This document shows positions 20,422 through 26,904 of a stretch of DNA of 26,904 nt, piece by piece; within the stretch, counting starts at the first letter, position 1; the number at the start of each line of letters is the position of its first letter. The stretch is from positions 1-26,904 of the IMG/VR virus record IMGVR_UViG_3300025117_000607; one strand, given 5' to 3'. The notes beneath the pieces are model-generated. The model worked only from the letters and a program-made list of their open reading frames with translations, was not told the origin of the DNA and ran no database searches. Source of the stretch: a virus. The translations under genes and the position numbers were made by a program.

Positions 20422-23400
20422 TTACCAATGTTCCTGTGCCTGAAGCGGCATCATGCGCTCTTTCAAACGGTACTCGATCTCGATGCGGGCCTCTTCATAG
20501 TCAGCGAAGCGTGCAACGATGGGCTGCGGAACCTGACCATTGTGCAGATTGTCACCCTTGCCGTCCCGGTTGGCACCGACTGTGAACACGACATCGATGC
20601 CACGACCCAGAACCTGGAGTGCTTGCGTATAGTATTGCAGGCTATCGATGTTCGTGTATTTGATCTTGCCAAGAAAGTGCTCGCGATAGAGCTGCACGAC
20701 TTCCTCTGCTAAAGCCCGTACCTCAGTCGTCACATTGCCGTTGCTTTGCTGAAGCTGATATTGAGCTAGCAGCATATTGTCACGCATGACAAAATGCTTC
20801 TGAAGCAGCCGTGTAGGATGGTCTCGCCTATCCATATCAAGTAGCGGCTTGTTACGAATGAAGCGTTGCCGCCTGATACTCTCATCGAGATAGCCAATAT
20901 GTGCGATGTTCACATCTGGCAGGATGAGGACTTCGCCGGGGCCTTCATTCAAGTCAAGCTCAGGGTGCTCGTGGATGCGTCCGATGAACTTCATCGATTT
21001 GCCTTTGAGACCGCCTTCGTATGGGTACGGCGAGCGGCGGAAACAGCGCACGGGCATGTCAGGGGAAAAACCAGCATCGATGGCGAAGTGGTGCTGCCTG
21101 ATTGAAAGGCCGTGCCATACTGACTGGCGAAGGTATTTCCGCAGGAACATGCCGCCAAGCAGCTTCTCGTCAGTGTCGATCCACAGCACCCAATCCATGG
21201 AACAGCCCGCTAGGGCCTCGTTTCGAGGCACATCAAAACCGCTGACCGTTGGATCAGAGCCCTTGACCAGCTTCGCACCGTACTTCTTAGCAATAGCCTT
21301 GGCATCTCCAGACATGCCCGTATCAGCGATGACTATTTCATCGATGTAGGGTTGCACAGATTTCAGACACCAGCCAAGGGTCAGCTCAGCCTCACGGCCA
21401 GCAATTATGCACGCAGATATGGTTTGACGCGGGCGCTGTAAGCGAAGCTTCCTGTCCCAGTCAATCCTACCAGTGGGCTTTTGATCGGCACGGTACGTGA
21501 CCAGATAGTATCCGATCATATCACCGGTAACAGAATTCGGATAGATCACACCAGATGTCATTGCGAAGTCTGGCTTGCTGCCGAACATATCCCGCAGGTC
21601 ATGCTGGTCGAACTCCCAGATATGACCACGGAACCCGTCCCAGTTCGGTGTGCCATACTCGGACGTGCCGAATGGCACCGTGAGTATGACGCTACCACCC
21701 GGTTTGATGTGCTGTTCAAGCGAATCCATAACAGCGTACGGATCGGGGCAATGCTCCAGCACTTCACTGATCAACAGGCAATCATAGGGGGCTTTCGAAG
21801 CAGGCACCGCAGTCTGATCACCGACTACGAACTCGAACTCAGCATTACCACGGCCAAACTTTTCAGCGAAGGTCTTGGCCCATTTGATCGCACCTGGATC
21901 AATGTCAAGGGCAGTCCAGCTACGGCCCAGCTTGTTAGCGAAGTAGACCGTTGACCAACCATGCCCGCACCCGAATTCTAGAATGTTCTGGAGTTCAGGG
22001 TGCTGTTCCAAGAATGCTTGGATGTTCAGAAAGCGTTGCTCACCTGTGTTCTCGAACATCGGTGCATGAGCTTCGAGCGGTACAGAGCTCAGTCGTTTGT
22101 CAGTTTCCTTTCCCGCTGCCAGATAGTGCTTTCGATAGCGCTCGGTGCCGAGGGTGAATGCATACTCGTCTTGGACCTTGTTTAGAAGTATGTTTGCAGC
22201 CGGAGAGCCATCATCCAGATTATCAAGGCGTCCAAGAACTTCACGCACTGCTCCAATATCACTGCGCTGATAAAAGTGATGGGCAAGACGCACAGGGTCG
22301 TCATTGAACGTATCGAACAGGGTATCGAACCAGGAGCTCCACTCCTGGGCCACTCCAGCCCATCCCAGGTTGGCTGAATGGGCCATGCCCGCTAGGGCTG
22401 CCCGGTTATAAGCTTCCTCATCTCCAGCGAGCCTTAAAACCGCCCCTGTAAAGGCATCCCGGTAGGCATCAGACCAAGGGTCGCCGTCAATAAGCACGCC
22501 AGCATCGGGATGAAGCGTTTCAGGCAGCGCCCCGCGTGCGCTCGTAACGACCGGCATTCCGCACGCTTGGGATTCCATGATCGATATACACGAAACCTCC
22601 GTAAAAGTCGGGGACGTGGGCGAAGGTGTCGGGTAGGCATAGATGCCCGATTCAGCGTATTGCTTATAGAGTTCATCTTTCGGAAGATAGCCGACGAACC
22701 TGACCTTATCACCGAACTGTGCCGCCTGCTGTTTCAAGCCAGCATAGAACGCGGCCATATGCTCAACAGGATTGTTATAGCCATAGAGCGCGAGCTCAAA
22801 CTCAGGGTCTTTGGCCAAGAGCGCTGGAAGGATACTGCTGAGCATGACATCAAGGCCACGCTCAGGGCGTGCTGAGTACACGAGGCGTTTGCGCAACTTC
22901 TTGGTCAGATCAACCTTGGGAATACGGAACAGATCGATCCCATTACGTGAAGCATAGACCGTTTCATCAGGCAAACCATAGACCTTGCGATACTGCGTCT
23001 TCATGTAGTTGCTGACCGTGATGAACCTGTCAATGTTCCATGACAAGGCACGGAAGGTATCAGCAACTCGGCCCAGAGCTAGGTCATGGCACCAGAGAAG
23101 GTTGATGCGTGCGTTGATGCTGGACTTGAACGGGCCTGGATCGCGCTGCACGATTGCGATATCAGCGGGCATTTGCTGGAGCGCGTGCTCAGCATAGCTG
23201 ATGTGAACGTACAGCACGCCATCATACATGCCGGGCTTCTCACATTCACAGAACATGCGAACGGAGTGCCCGAGCTTGGCCAGCTCACGTGCCATGCAGA
23301 TTGCAGCGGTTTCGCTTCCCCCAAGAGAGGAAGTCTCAAGGGTGTCACCCTGGAAGCGCATACCAGGAACCACCATGATGATTGTGTACTTGTCGCGCAT
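20422..23400 (-). CDS. Three-domain GT4 glycosyltransferase-methyltransferase-GT2 glycosyltransferase fusion
   Basis: The 992-residue protein combines three enzymes. Residues 1-370 are a GT-B fold GT4 transferase (LGGSETAAICMAREL at 26-40, SARPERGLDVML, ExxxxxxxE pair Glu268/Glu276 in FTEVSCISIMESQACGMPVV). Residues 445-640 are a class I SAM methyltransferase (LEFGCGHGWST at 474-484, ALDIDPGAI, SEVLEHCPDP, KPGGSVILTVPFG). Residues 659-850 are a GT-A fold GT2 transferase (ISACIIAGREAELTLGWCLK, DEIVIADTGMSGDA, DTD at 742-744). A helical tail follows. It would build a methylated glycan on an unknown acceptor, with both transferases and the methylase in one chain. It lies inside the structural operon between small head genes and the neck genes. 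All key motifs are intact. Acceptor and sugars cannot be read from sequence. Confidence 0.9.
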   Translation of the reverse strand: MRDKYTIIMVVPGMRFQGDTLETSSLGGSETAAICMARELAKLGHSVRMFCECEKPGMYDGVLYVHISYAEHALQQMPADIAIVQRDPGPFKSSINARINLLWCHDLALGRVADTFRALSWNIDRFITVSNYMKTQYRKVYGLPDETVYASRNGIDLFRIPKVDLTKKLRKRLVYSARPERGLDVMLSSILPALLAKDPEFELALYGYNNPVEHMAAFYAGLKQQAAQFGDKVRFVGYLPKDELYKQYAESGIYAYPTPSPTSPTFTEVSCISIMESQACGMPVVTSARGALPETLHPDAGVLIDGDPWSDAYRDAFTGAVLRLAGDEEAYNRAALAGMAHSANLGWAGVAQEWSSWFDTLFDTFNDDPVRLAHHFYQRSDIGAVREVLGRLDNLDDGSPAANILLNKVQDEYAFTLGTERYRKHYLAAGKETDKRLSSVPLEAHAPMFENTGEQRFLNIQAFLEQHPELQNILEFGCGHGWSTVYFANKLGRSWTALDIDPGAIKWAKTFAEKFGRGNAEFEFVVGDQTAVPASKAPYDCLLISEVLEHCPDPYAVMDSLEQHIKPGGSVILTVPFGTSEYGTPNWDGFRGHIWEFDQHDLRDMFGSKPDFAMTSGVIYPNSVTGDMIGYYLVTYRADQKPTGRIDWDRKLRLQRPRQTISACIIAGREAELTLGWCLKSVQPYIDEIVIADTGMSGDAKAIAKKYGAKLVKGSDPTVSGFDVPRNEALAGCSMDWVLWIDTDEKLLGGMFLRKYLRQSVWHGLSIRQHHFAIDAGFSPDMPVRCFRRSPYPYEGGLKGKSMKFIGRIHEHPELDLNEGPGEVLILPDVNIAHIGYLDESIRRQRFIRNKPLLDMDRRDHPTRLLQKHFVMRDNMLLAQYQLQQSNGNVTTEVRALAEEVVQLYREHFLGKIKYTNIDSLQYYTQALQVLGRGIDVVFTVGANRDGKGDNLHNGQVPQPIVARFADYEEARIEIEYRLKERMMPLQAQEHW

Positions 23401-23417
23401 TGGACCTACCTACCTTC

Positions 23418-23717
23418 CTAAATTGAAATTCTTTCCAGCGTATCACCCGCGTTGTTGCACAGGTACGCTGGATTATCGAACACAGCTACGACGGTCTTGC
23501 CGTCAACGCCGTGCAGGGTCGCGATTTGATAACGGTACAGAGAACCATTGGGCTTTCGCGTGCGTAGATCGCGCATTTCAAAGTTGCTCTGAATTAAAGC
23601 CAGAGCGTGATCTAGATCGGCCTGTGTCTTGGCTTGCTGGGGATGGCTGCTGTAATCGACGTTAGTTACATCGAATATAGCCCAATCACCGTTCCCCTTG
23701 GAAATCTTGAGAAGCAT
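23418..23717 (-). CDS. Hypothetical head-region protein (99 aa)
   Basis: This 99-residue frame has a leader (GTAGGTAGGCA before ATG) resembling that of the downstream glycosyltransferase gene. It reads LLKISKGNGDWAIFDVTNVD, a helix ALALIQSNFEM, then NGSLYRYQIATLHGVDGKTV. It looks like an alpha/beta globular protein without membrane segments. I do not recognise it. It ends 17 bases before the fusion gene starts, so it may be co-regulated with it. Confidence 0.62.
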   Translation of the reverse strand: MLLKISKGNGDWAIFDVTNVDYSSHPQQAKTQADLDHALALIQSNFEMRDLRTRKPNGSLYRYQIATLHGVDGKTVVAVFDNPAYLCNNAGDTLERISI

Positions 23718-23749
23718 TGCCTACCTACGTCCCTCACAGTCGGACAACC

Positions 23750-24115
23750 TCATTCGCGGTTGGCGCCGACACCGGCGCGCTGCCCCATGATGAACGCTTG
23801 GAGCGTAAGAGGGACTGCGACAGCCTGTGCAAATTCAATGCGAGCGTGCGGCCAAGGCCACAGATCGACTACGAGGCCGAGCGAACCGTTACCAGCCGCT
23901 TTCAGATAAGCAGACTGACTGGTCGGGTCTTGCAAACGGCCTATATAGGAACCTGAATTGGGTCCAACCTGAAAGAACAGGTTGGAGGCGCTGGCAATGG
24001 TCGGGACATGGAGGGCGAATTGCCCGCGTGCCCCGACCAGATTGATGTTGCCAGACACAGAGTCACCGGAATTGACGAGAATGGTCTGAATATTGCGTAC
24101 GAGTGCTTCAGTCAT
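23750..24115 (-). CDS. Hypothetical head-region structural protein (121 aa)
   Basis: The product begins TEALVRNIQTILVNSGDSVS and continues GNINLVGARGQFALHVPTIA and SASNLFFQVGPNSGSYIGRL, then a helical AGNGSLGLVVDLWPWPHARI. It is beta-rich and Gly/Ser-rich, typical of virion surface or head accessory proteins. A GGAG RBS precedes the ATG. No family is recognised. Position after the capsid and its 192-residue neighbour supports a structural role. Confidence 0.62.
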   Translation of the reverse strand: MTEALVRNIQTILVNSGDSVSGNINLVGARGQFALHVPTIASASNLFFQVGPNSGSYIGRLQDPTSQSAYLKAAGNGSLGLVVDLWPWPHARIEFAQAVAVPLTLQAFIMGQRAGVGANRE

Positions 24116-24135
24116 TGCCCGTCTCCATCACCGGC

Positions 24136-24714
24136 CTAGTGGTGCGTCGTACTTGTGAGCTGCCACAAGACCTTCGTATCACGAGGCTGAGCGCGGTTGT
24201 CAGCAAAGCCGATCGTGAAGTAGCCTCCATCCGACAGGGTCTTTACTTCAAGCTGCCCAGGCACACCTTCTGCTGGAAAGACATGGTACATGACTGGCAC
24301 GAGCTTGTTGGAAATCGCCGCGCCATCAGAGAAGCCAAACGAGGCCCAACCTGTAGCCAGTGATACGACTTCGACGTCACGATTGGAAGTGCCCGAACTC
24401 TGAGCCGTGCCGTTCTGGCGCGTGGTCAGGAAGATCAAGCTATCCGCTGCGATAGCCGCATTGGACACCGTGACTGAAGCCGCATTCGAGTTGATGTTAG
24501 CAACGCCAGCGATGATGTTTCGATTGGCATTGCCTTCCATCGCGAAGTGGATCAGACTGTCGGACTTTACAGCGGCCGTGGAAACAACGACCGTCGCAGA
24601 ACCTGAGTTGATGGTACTGCGACCAGCGAACTGATGCGCGTGAGACCGGACATCAACAAAACCCGGCCCTTTGAACATCGGCCCAAACAGAAGTTCAAGC
24701 GGGCTCTTGCTCAT
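24136..24714 (-). CDS. Head-region protein with internal duplication, candidate capsid decoration or head fibre
   Basis: The 192-residue protein has AAGGAG upstream of its ATG. An N-terminal segment (LFGPMFKGPGFVDVRSHAHQ) is followed by two similar 26-residue repeats: STINSGSATVVVSTAAVKSD (33-58) and ANINSNAASVTVSNAAIAAD (72-97), each ending DSLI. The repeat pattern (short GSA, TVxVS, AAxxxDSLI) is a beta-sandwich strand set seen in phage surface proteins. A later part (GWASFGFSDGAAISNKLVPV) is also beta-rich. It may be a decoration protein or head fibre, which would be a plausible target for virion modification (inference). Confidence 0.65.
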   Translation of the reverse strand: MSKSPLELLFGPMFKGPGFVDVRSHAHQFAGRSTINSGSATVVVSTAAVKSDSLIHFAMEGNANRNIIAGVANINSNAASVTVSNAAIAADSLIFLTTRQNGTAQSSGTSNRDVEVVSLATGWASFGFSDGAAISNKLVPVMYHVFPAEGVPGQLEVKTLSDGGYFTIGFADNRAQPRDTKVLWQLTSTTHH

Positions 24715-24718
24715 TGCC

Positions 24719-24964
24719 TTACTCCTTCAACCGAGGACGCTGACGCGCCTTGCCAGTTTCGACACCAGCAGATGCGGTCGGCTTGGAACCAGACACTCCC
24801 CTCGCGGCCAAGGCTTCCTTGGTGATAGTGATTTCACCAAGGTCCTGGTCGAGGTTCGTCGCAATCCGCTTCCAAGTGGCTAGAGGCCAGTCATAGAGAA
24901 CGCCAGCGGGGAATTTAACTTCCCCGCTAACATTCTTGACGGGCTCTAGGAACGCACGTTCCAT
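24719..24964 (-). CDS. Small hypothetical protein after the major capsid gene (81 aa)
   Basis: The 81-residue product MERAFLEPVKNVSGEVKFPA contains a Trp-rich middle (YDWPLATWKRIATNLDQDLG) and a basic, Ala/Lys-rich end (ETGKARQRPRLKE). It follows the major capsid gene by 14 bases. Its small size and compact shape fit head-region accessory proteins, such as head completion or connector pieces, but no family is recognised. Confidence 0.6.
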   Translation of the reverse strand: MERAFLEPVKNVSGEVKFPAGVLYDWPLATWKRIATNLDQDLGEITITKEALAARGVSGSKPTASAGVETGKARQRPRLKE

Positions 24965-24978
24965 TAAGCTGCTCCGAC

Positions 24979-25959
24979 CTAAACGACAGTATCGATCAAG
25001 TAGCCGAGGTTCGTTGCCACGAGCTTTTCATCCTGGAAATAGCCCGCCTCAACGATCTCGACATTGCGCTCACCCGGCCCCTCTTCACGCTTGGTGCCGA
25101 CAGCCATCGGAGCCGGGAACTCAGGAGGAGTCCAACTGAACCGAAGGCCAAGGGTGCGGGTCTGAAGGCCGACCGCCGGTTCGATATGCGCCAACAGGAC
25201 TCCGGTGCCAAAAAGAGCGGTCATTGAAGACGTACCACCTTCAAGAGCGTTCTCTTTGACTGCTCGGCTGATGAGCAGCCTATCGACCTTGAACGTAGCG
25301 GCAAGCTGCGCCTCATCGATTTGACCGCCCGCCGTATACTTGTACATATCGAGGAGCTGAGGGTGACGACGGATGACCTGGAACGTGTTCCAGTCCATAG
25401 CGGCAGTATTAGCAATGAGGCCAGTCTGCTGCTGAATGAACGCGTGGCCTGTGGTCACATCGCCGAGCGGATCGGAGTTGACGTAATCACTCCAACGGTT
25501 GGTGCCTGTCAGCAGCGTACCCGAACCAAGGTTCGATGCCGAAGTCACCAGATTGAGGATGCGTTGCTCTTGATCACGAAGCAGATCCGTGGTCACCAGA
25601 TTAATGGTATTTCCACGGAGATTGAACGCGACATCAGCATTGGCTAGGTCTTCGAGAGAGATTTCGCCGGCGAGCGCAAAGTTATCAGCGAAATACTTGT
25701 CAGACGAAGCCGTCCACTCAACGCGTCGTGCGCGGGTCTTAGGCGCACGCCTCGTATCCGGGATGGTAAGGAACGCTGCCTTATCGATGATGGCATAGCG
25801 ATCCGACTGTTTCCCCACGGTGACAGAGGGGAAGAGTTGGCTGCCGATGAGGCCGTCAACCCCAGTGGAAAACGCCGCCACGGCGAGGGTCGACAAAAGA
25901 ACGTCGTGGTGGGCATCCGGTCCACTGACCGTAGCATAAGTCTTGGGTCCGATAAACAT
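24979..25959 (-). CDS. Major capsid protein (HK97-type fold)
   Basis: The 326-residue product follows the decoration protein and has the layout of an HK97-type or Mu gpT-like capsid protein. There is an N-terminal arm (SGPDAHHDVLLSTLAVAAFS), a central beta-hinge region (YFADNFALAGEISLEDLANA), a long helix (TTDLLRDQEQRILNLVTSAS) and a C-terminal P-domain stretch (GQIDEAQLAATFKVDRLLIS; YFQDEKLVATNLGYLIDTVV). AAAGGAGGG precedes the ATG. Fold assignment rests on these segments and the gene order; a Mu gpT versus HK97 split is not resolved here. Confidence 0.84.
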   Translation of the reverse strand: MFIGPKTYATVSGPDAHHDVLLSTLAVAAFSTGVDGLIGSQLFPSVTVGKQSDRYAIIDKAAFLTIPDTRRAPKTRARRVEWTASSDKYFADNFALAGEISLEDLANADVAFNLRGNTINLVTTDLLRDQEQRILNLVTSASNLGSGTLLTGTNRWSDYVNSDPLGDVTTGHAFIQQQTGLIANTAAMDWNTFQVIRRHPQLLDMYKYTAGGQIDEAQLAATFKVDRLLISRAVKENALEGGTSSMTALFGTGVLLAHIEPAVGLQTRTLGLRFSWTPPEFPAPMAVGTKREEGPGERNVEIVEAGYFQDEKLVATNLGYLIDTVV

Positions 25960-25973
25960 TGTGATGCCCTCCT

Positions 25974-26375
25974 TTACAGTGCCGCCAGCGAGCTCGGCGC
26001 CTGATGCGCCGGGATGCTGAGCAGTACACGAATGACTTCACTGTTAGCACCAGCCGCTTCAAGTGCCGTACCAAGAATCCAGTCGCCTGACGCAGCGTGC
26101 GCCAAACGGCCTGCACTATTGGTAGTCACAGAACGGTTAGCGGTAATAGCGCCGCCAGCGATTGCCTTGGTCTCACCCGTAATGCCAATAGAGGCGTTAC
26201 GGCCGCTCGTGGGCTTGTTTTGCAGCACACCCGCAACTTCCTGCGTGCCGCCGCCAGGGTTGGATGCGACGTTGACAATACCCGCTGCGGAATAACGCAT
26301 GACGAGGTATTGACTACCAGAGAGATCAACAGCGGCCTGAGCCGTGATTGCCTCAACTTTTCCGAACAGAGCCAT
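25974..26375 (-). CDS. Capsid decoration protein (DUF2190-like)
   Basis: The 133-residue protein sits immediately before the major capsid gene in transcription order, the typical decoration-protein slot. It reads SGSQYLVMRYSAAGIVNVAS, a GxxxGVLQNKPTSGRNASIG stretch, then KAIAGGAITANRSVTTNSAG and ASGDWILGTALEAAGANSEV. This AGGAI-x6-VTTNSAGRxxxA pattern with GTALEAA is what I recognise as DUF2190 head decoration proteins. They trimerise on the capsid surface. A strong GGAGG RBS lies upstream. Confidence 0.8.
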   Translation of the reverse strand: MALFGKVEAITAQAAVDLSGSQYLVMRYSAAGIVNVASNPGGGTQEVAGVLQNKPTSGRNASIGITGETKAIAGGAITANRSVTTNSAGRLAHAASGDWILGTALEAAGANSEVIRVLLSIPAHQAPSSLAAL

Positions 26376-26384
26376 TGCTACCTC

Positions 26385-26904
26385 CTACTGCCTGCCGCCG
26401 CGAACACCAGCACCGGCAGTGTAATTCGCGTAGGCAACCCTCAGCTCTTCGTCTGCGCCGAGAATTGCTTCAGCCGCTGCCTTGAAGTCCTTGGTCTTGT
26501 GCTCAGCCATGTAAGCCTTCGCACGCTTGGTGACCTCAGCTGAAGGATCGCCATCGAACTTGGCAACCATCGGGTCTTCGCCTTCCTCGCGAATGGTGGG
26601 GGTTGTCTGCGAGAACTCACGGAACATCTTCATCGACTCGCCCCGCAGCAAGTCCACCATCTTGTCGAGCAGCGCGACTGGCGAAAGTTCCTCTTCCTTG
26701 GCATCCTTCGTAGCCGCCATGAACTTGACTACCTTCGGCGAAGTACCGGAAGTCGCCGTGTCATAGAGCGTTGCAAAGAAGGGCTTCAGGATGGGAACGG
26801 GAACGCGGTCCACCTTGGCCTTGACGTCCTTCTGCCGCTGCGATTCCTGCATACTGGCAATCGCCGCGCCCTGCTGCGTCAACTGCGCTTTCAGAGCCGT
26901 GATT
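26385..26904 (-). CDS. Phage head protease / scaffold, C-terminal part (Mu gpI-like), 5' end outside window
   Basis: The frame is open through the right edge: the first complete codons read ITALKAQLTQQGAAIASMQ, so the TTG at 26882 is not the true start. The 3' part has a coiled coil, an acidic stretch (EEGEDPMVAKFDGD) and a C-terminal AEVTKRAKAYMAEHKTKDFK with AEAILGADEELRVAYANY. That end resembles Mu-type protease I proteins whose C-terminus is the scaffold, and the genes after it (decoration, major capsid) agree. The catalytic part lies outside the window, so the protease call is an inference. Confidence 0.62.
   Translation of the reverse strand, partial: ITALKAQLTQQGAAIASMQESQRQKDVKAKVDRVPVPILKPFFATLYDTATSGTSPKVVKFMAATKDAKEEELSPVALLDKMVDLLRGESMKMFREFSQTTPTIREEGEDPMVAKFDGDPSAEVTKRAKAYMAEHKTKDFKAAAEAILGADEELRVAYANYTAGAGVRGGRQ

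Noticed and set aside
21481-21954. 157-residue plus-strand open frame opposite the glycosyltransferase fusion
   Set aside because: It lies wholly antisense to the methyltransferase domain, has no motif or operon context, and reflects codon bias of the real gene.
26385-26882. Complete gene starting at TTG 26882
   Set aside because: The frame stays open through the window edge with sensible coiled-coil residues upstream, so the gene is truncated by the window.

Overview
The window is about 27 kb of a tailed double-stranded DNA phage or prophage with a long, non-contractile (siphovirus-type) tail. Evidence: a capsid, neck, tail-tube, tape-measure, tail-tip, fibre and lysis gene order on the minus strand, a 735-residue tape measure protein, a tube protein, no sheath or contractile-baseplate genes, and a Rz/Rz1 spanin pair. 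There is almost no non-coding DNA. The host is probably a Gram-negative proteobacterium (spanins, lipobox proteins). A secreted protein with a CCGENDC motif resembles a family I associate with Alphaproteobacteria; this is family memory, not a search result.

Layout. Positions 1-3237 (plus strand): the 3' end of a pentapeptide-repeat protein, an unknown small protein, a PDZ/M48 zinc metalloprotease lipoprotein, a zinc-ribbon protein and three small proteins. These look like accessory genes. A convergent junction at 3238-3305 carries an inverted repeat. Everything from 26904 down to 3306 is on the minus strand and reads right to left: head protease/scaffold C-terminus, capsid decoration protein, major capsid protein and small head genes (26904-23418); a 992-residue glycosyltransferase-methyltransferase-glycosyltransferase fusion (23400-20422); neck and tail-completion genes (20389-18393); tail tube, two tail chaperone frames joined by a probable -1 frameshift, and the tape measure (18348-14654); a tail-tip chain (14657-7893) with a radical SAM enzyme inserted in it; fibre and adhesin genes (7889-5778); and a lysis cassette (5759-3306).

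Most striking are two unusual enzymes inside the virion-building operon. The three-domain GT4-methyltransferase-GT2 protein sits between head and neck genes. The radical SAM protein is wired between the DUF6950-type tail assembly gene and the gpJ-like tail-tip gene, with GTGA and TAATG overlaps on its two sides, so its translation is coupled to the tail tip. Together they suggest that this phage chemically decorates its own virion, or the host surface during late infection. I infer this from location and family; no substrate can be read from the sequence.

Other points: the tail-tip protein carries a five-blade beta-propeller in a segment clearly richer in AT than its flanks, probably an exchanged receptor-binding module. 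The tail chaperone pair contains the slippery heptamer AAACCCT. The lysis cassette has spanins and a holin candidate but no classical muramidase; a DUF5675-like protein with a His/Cys arrangement like L,D-transpeptidases is the best endolysin candidate.
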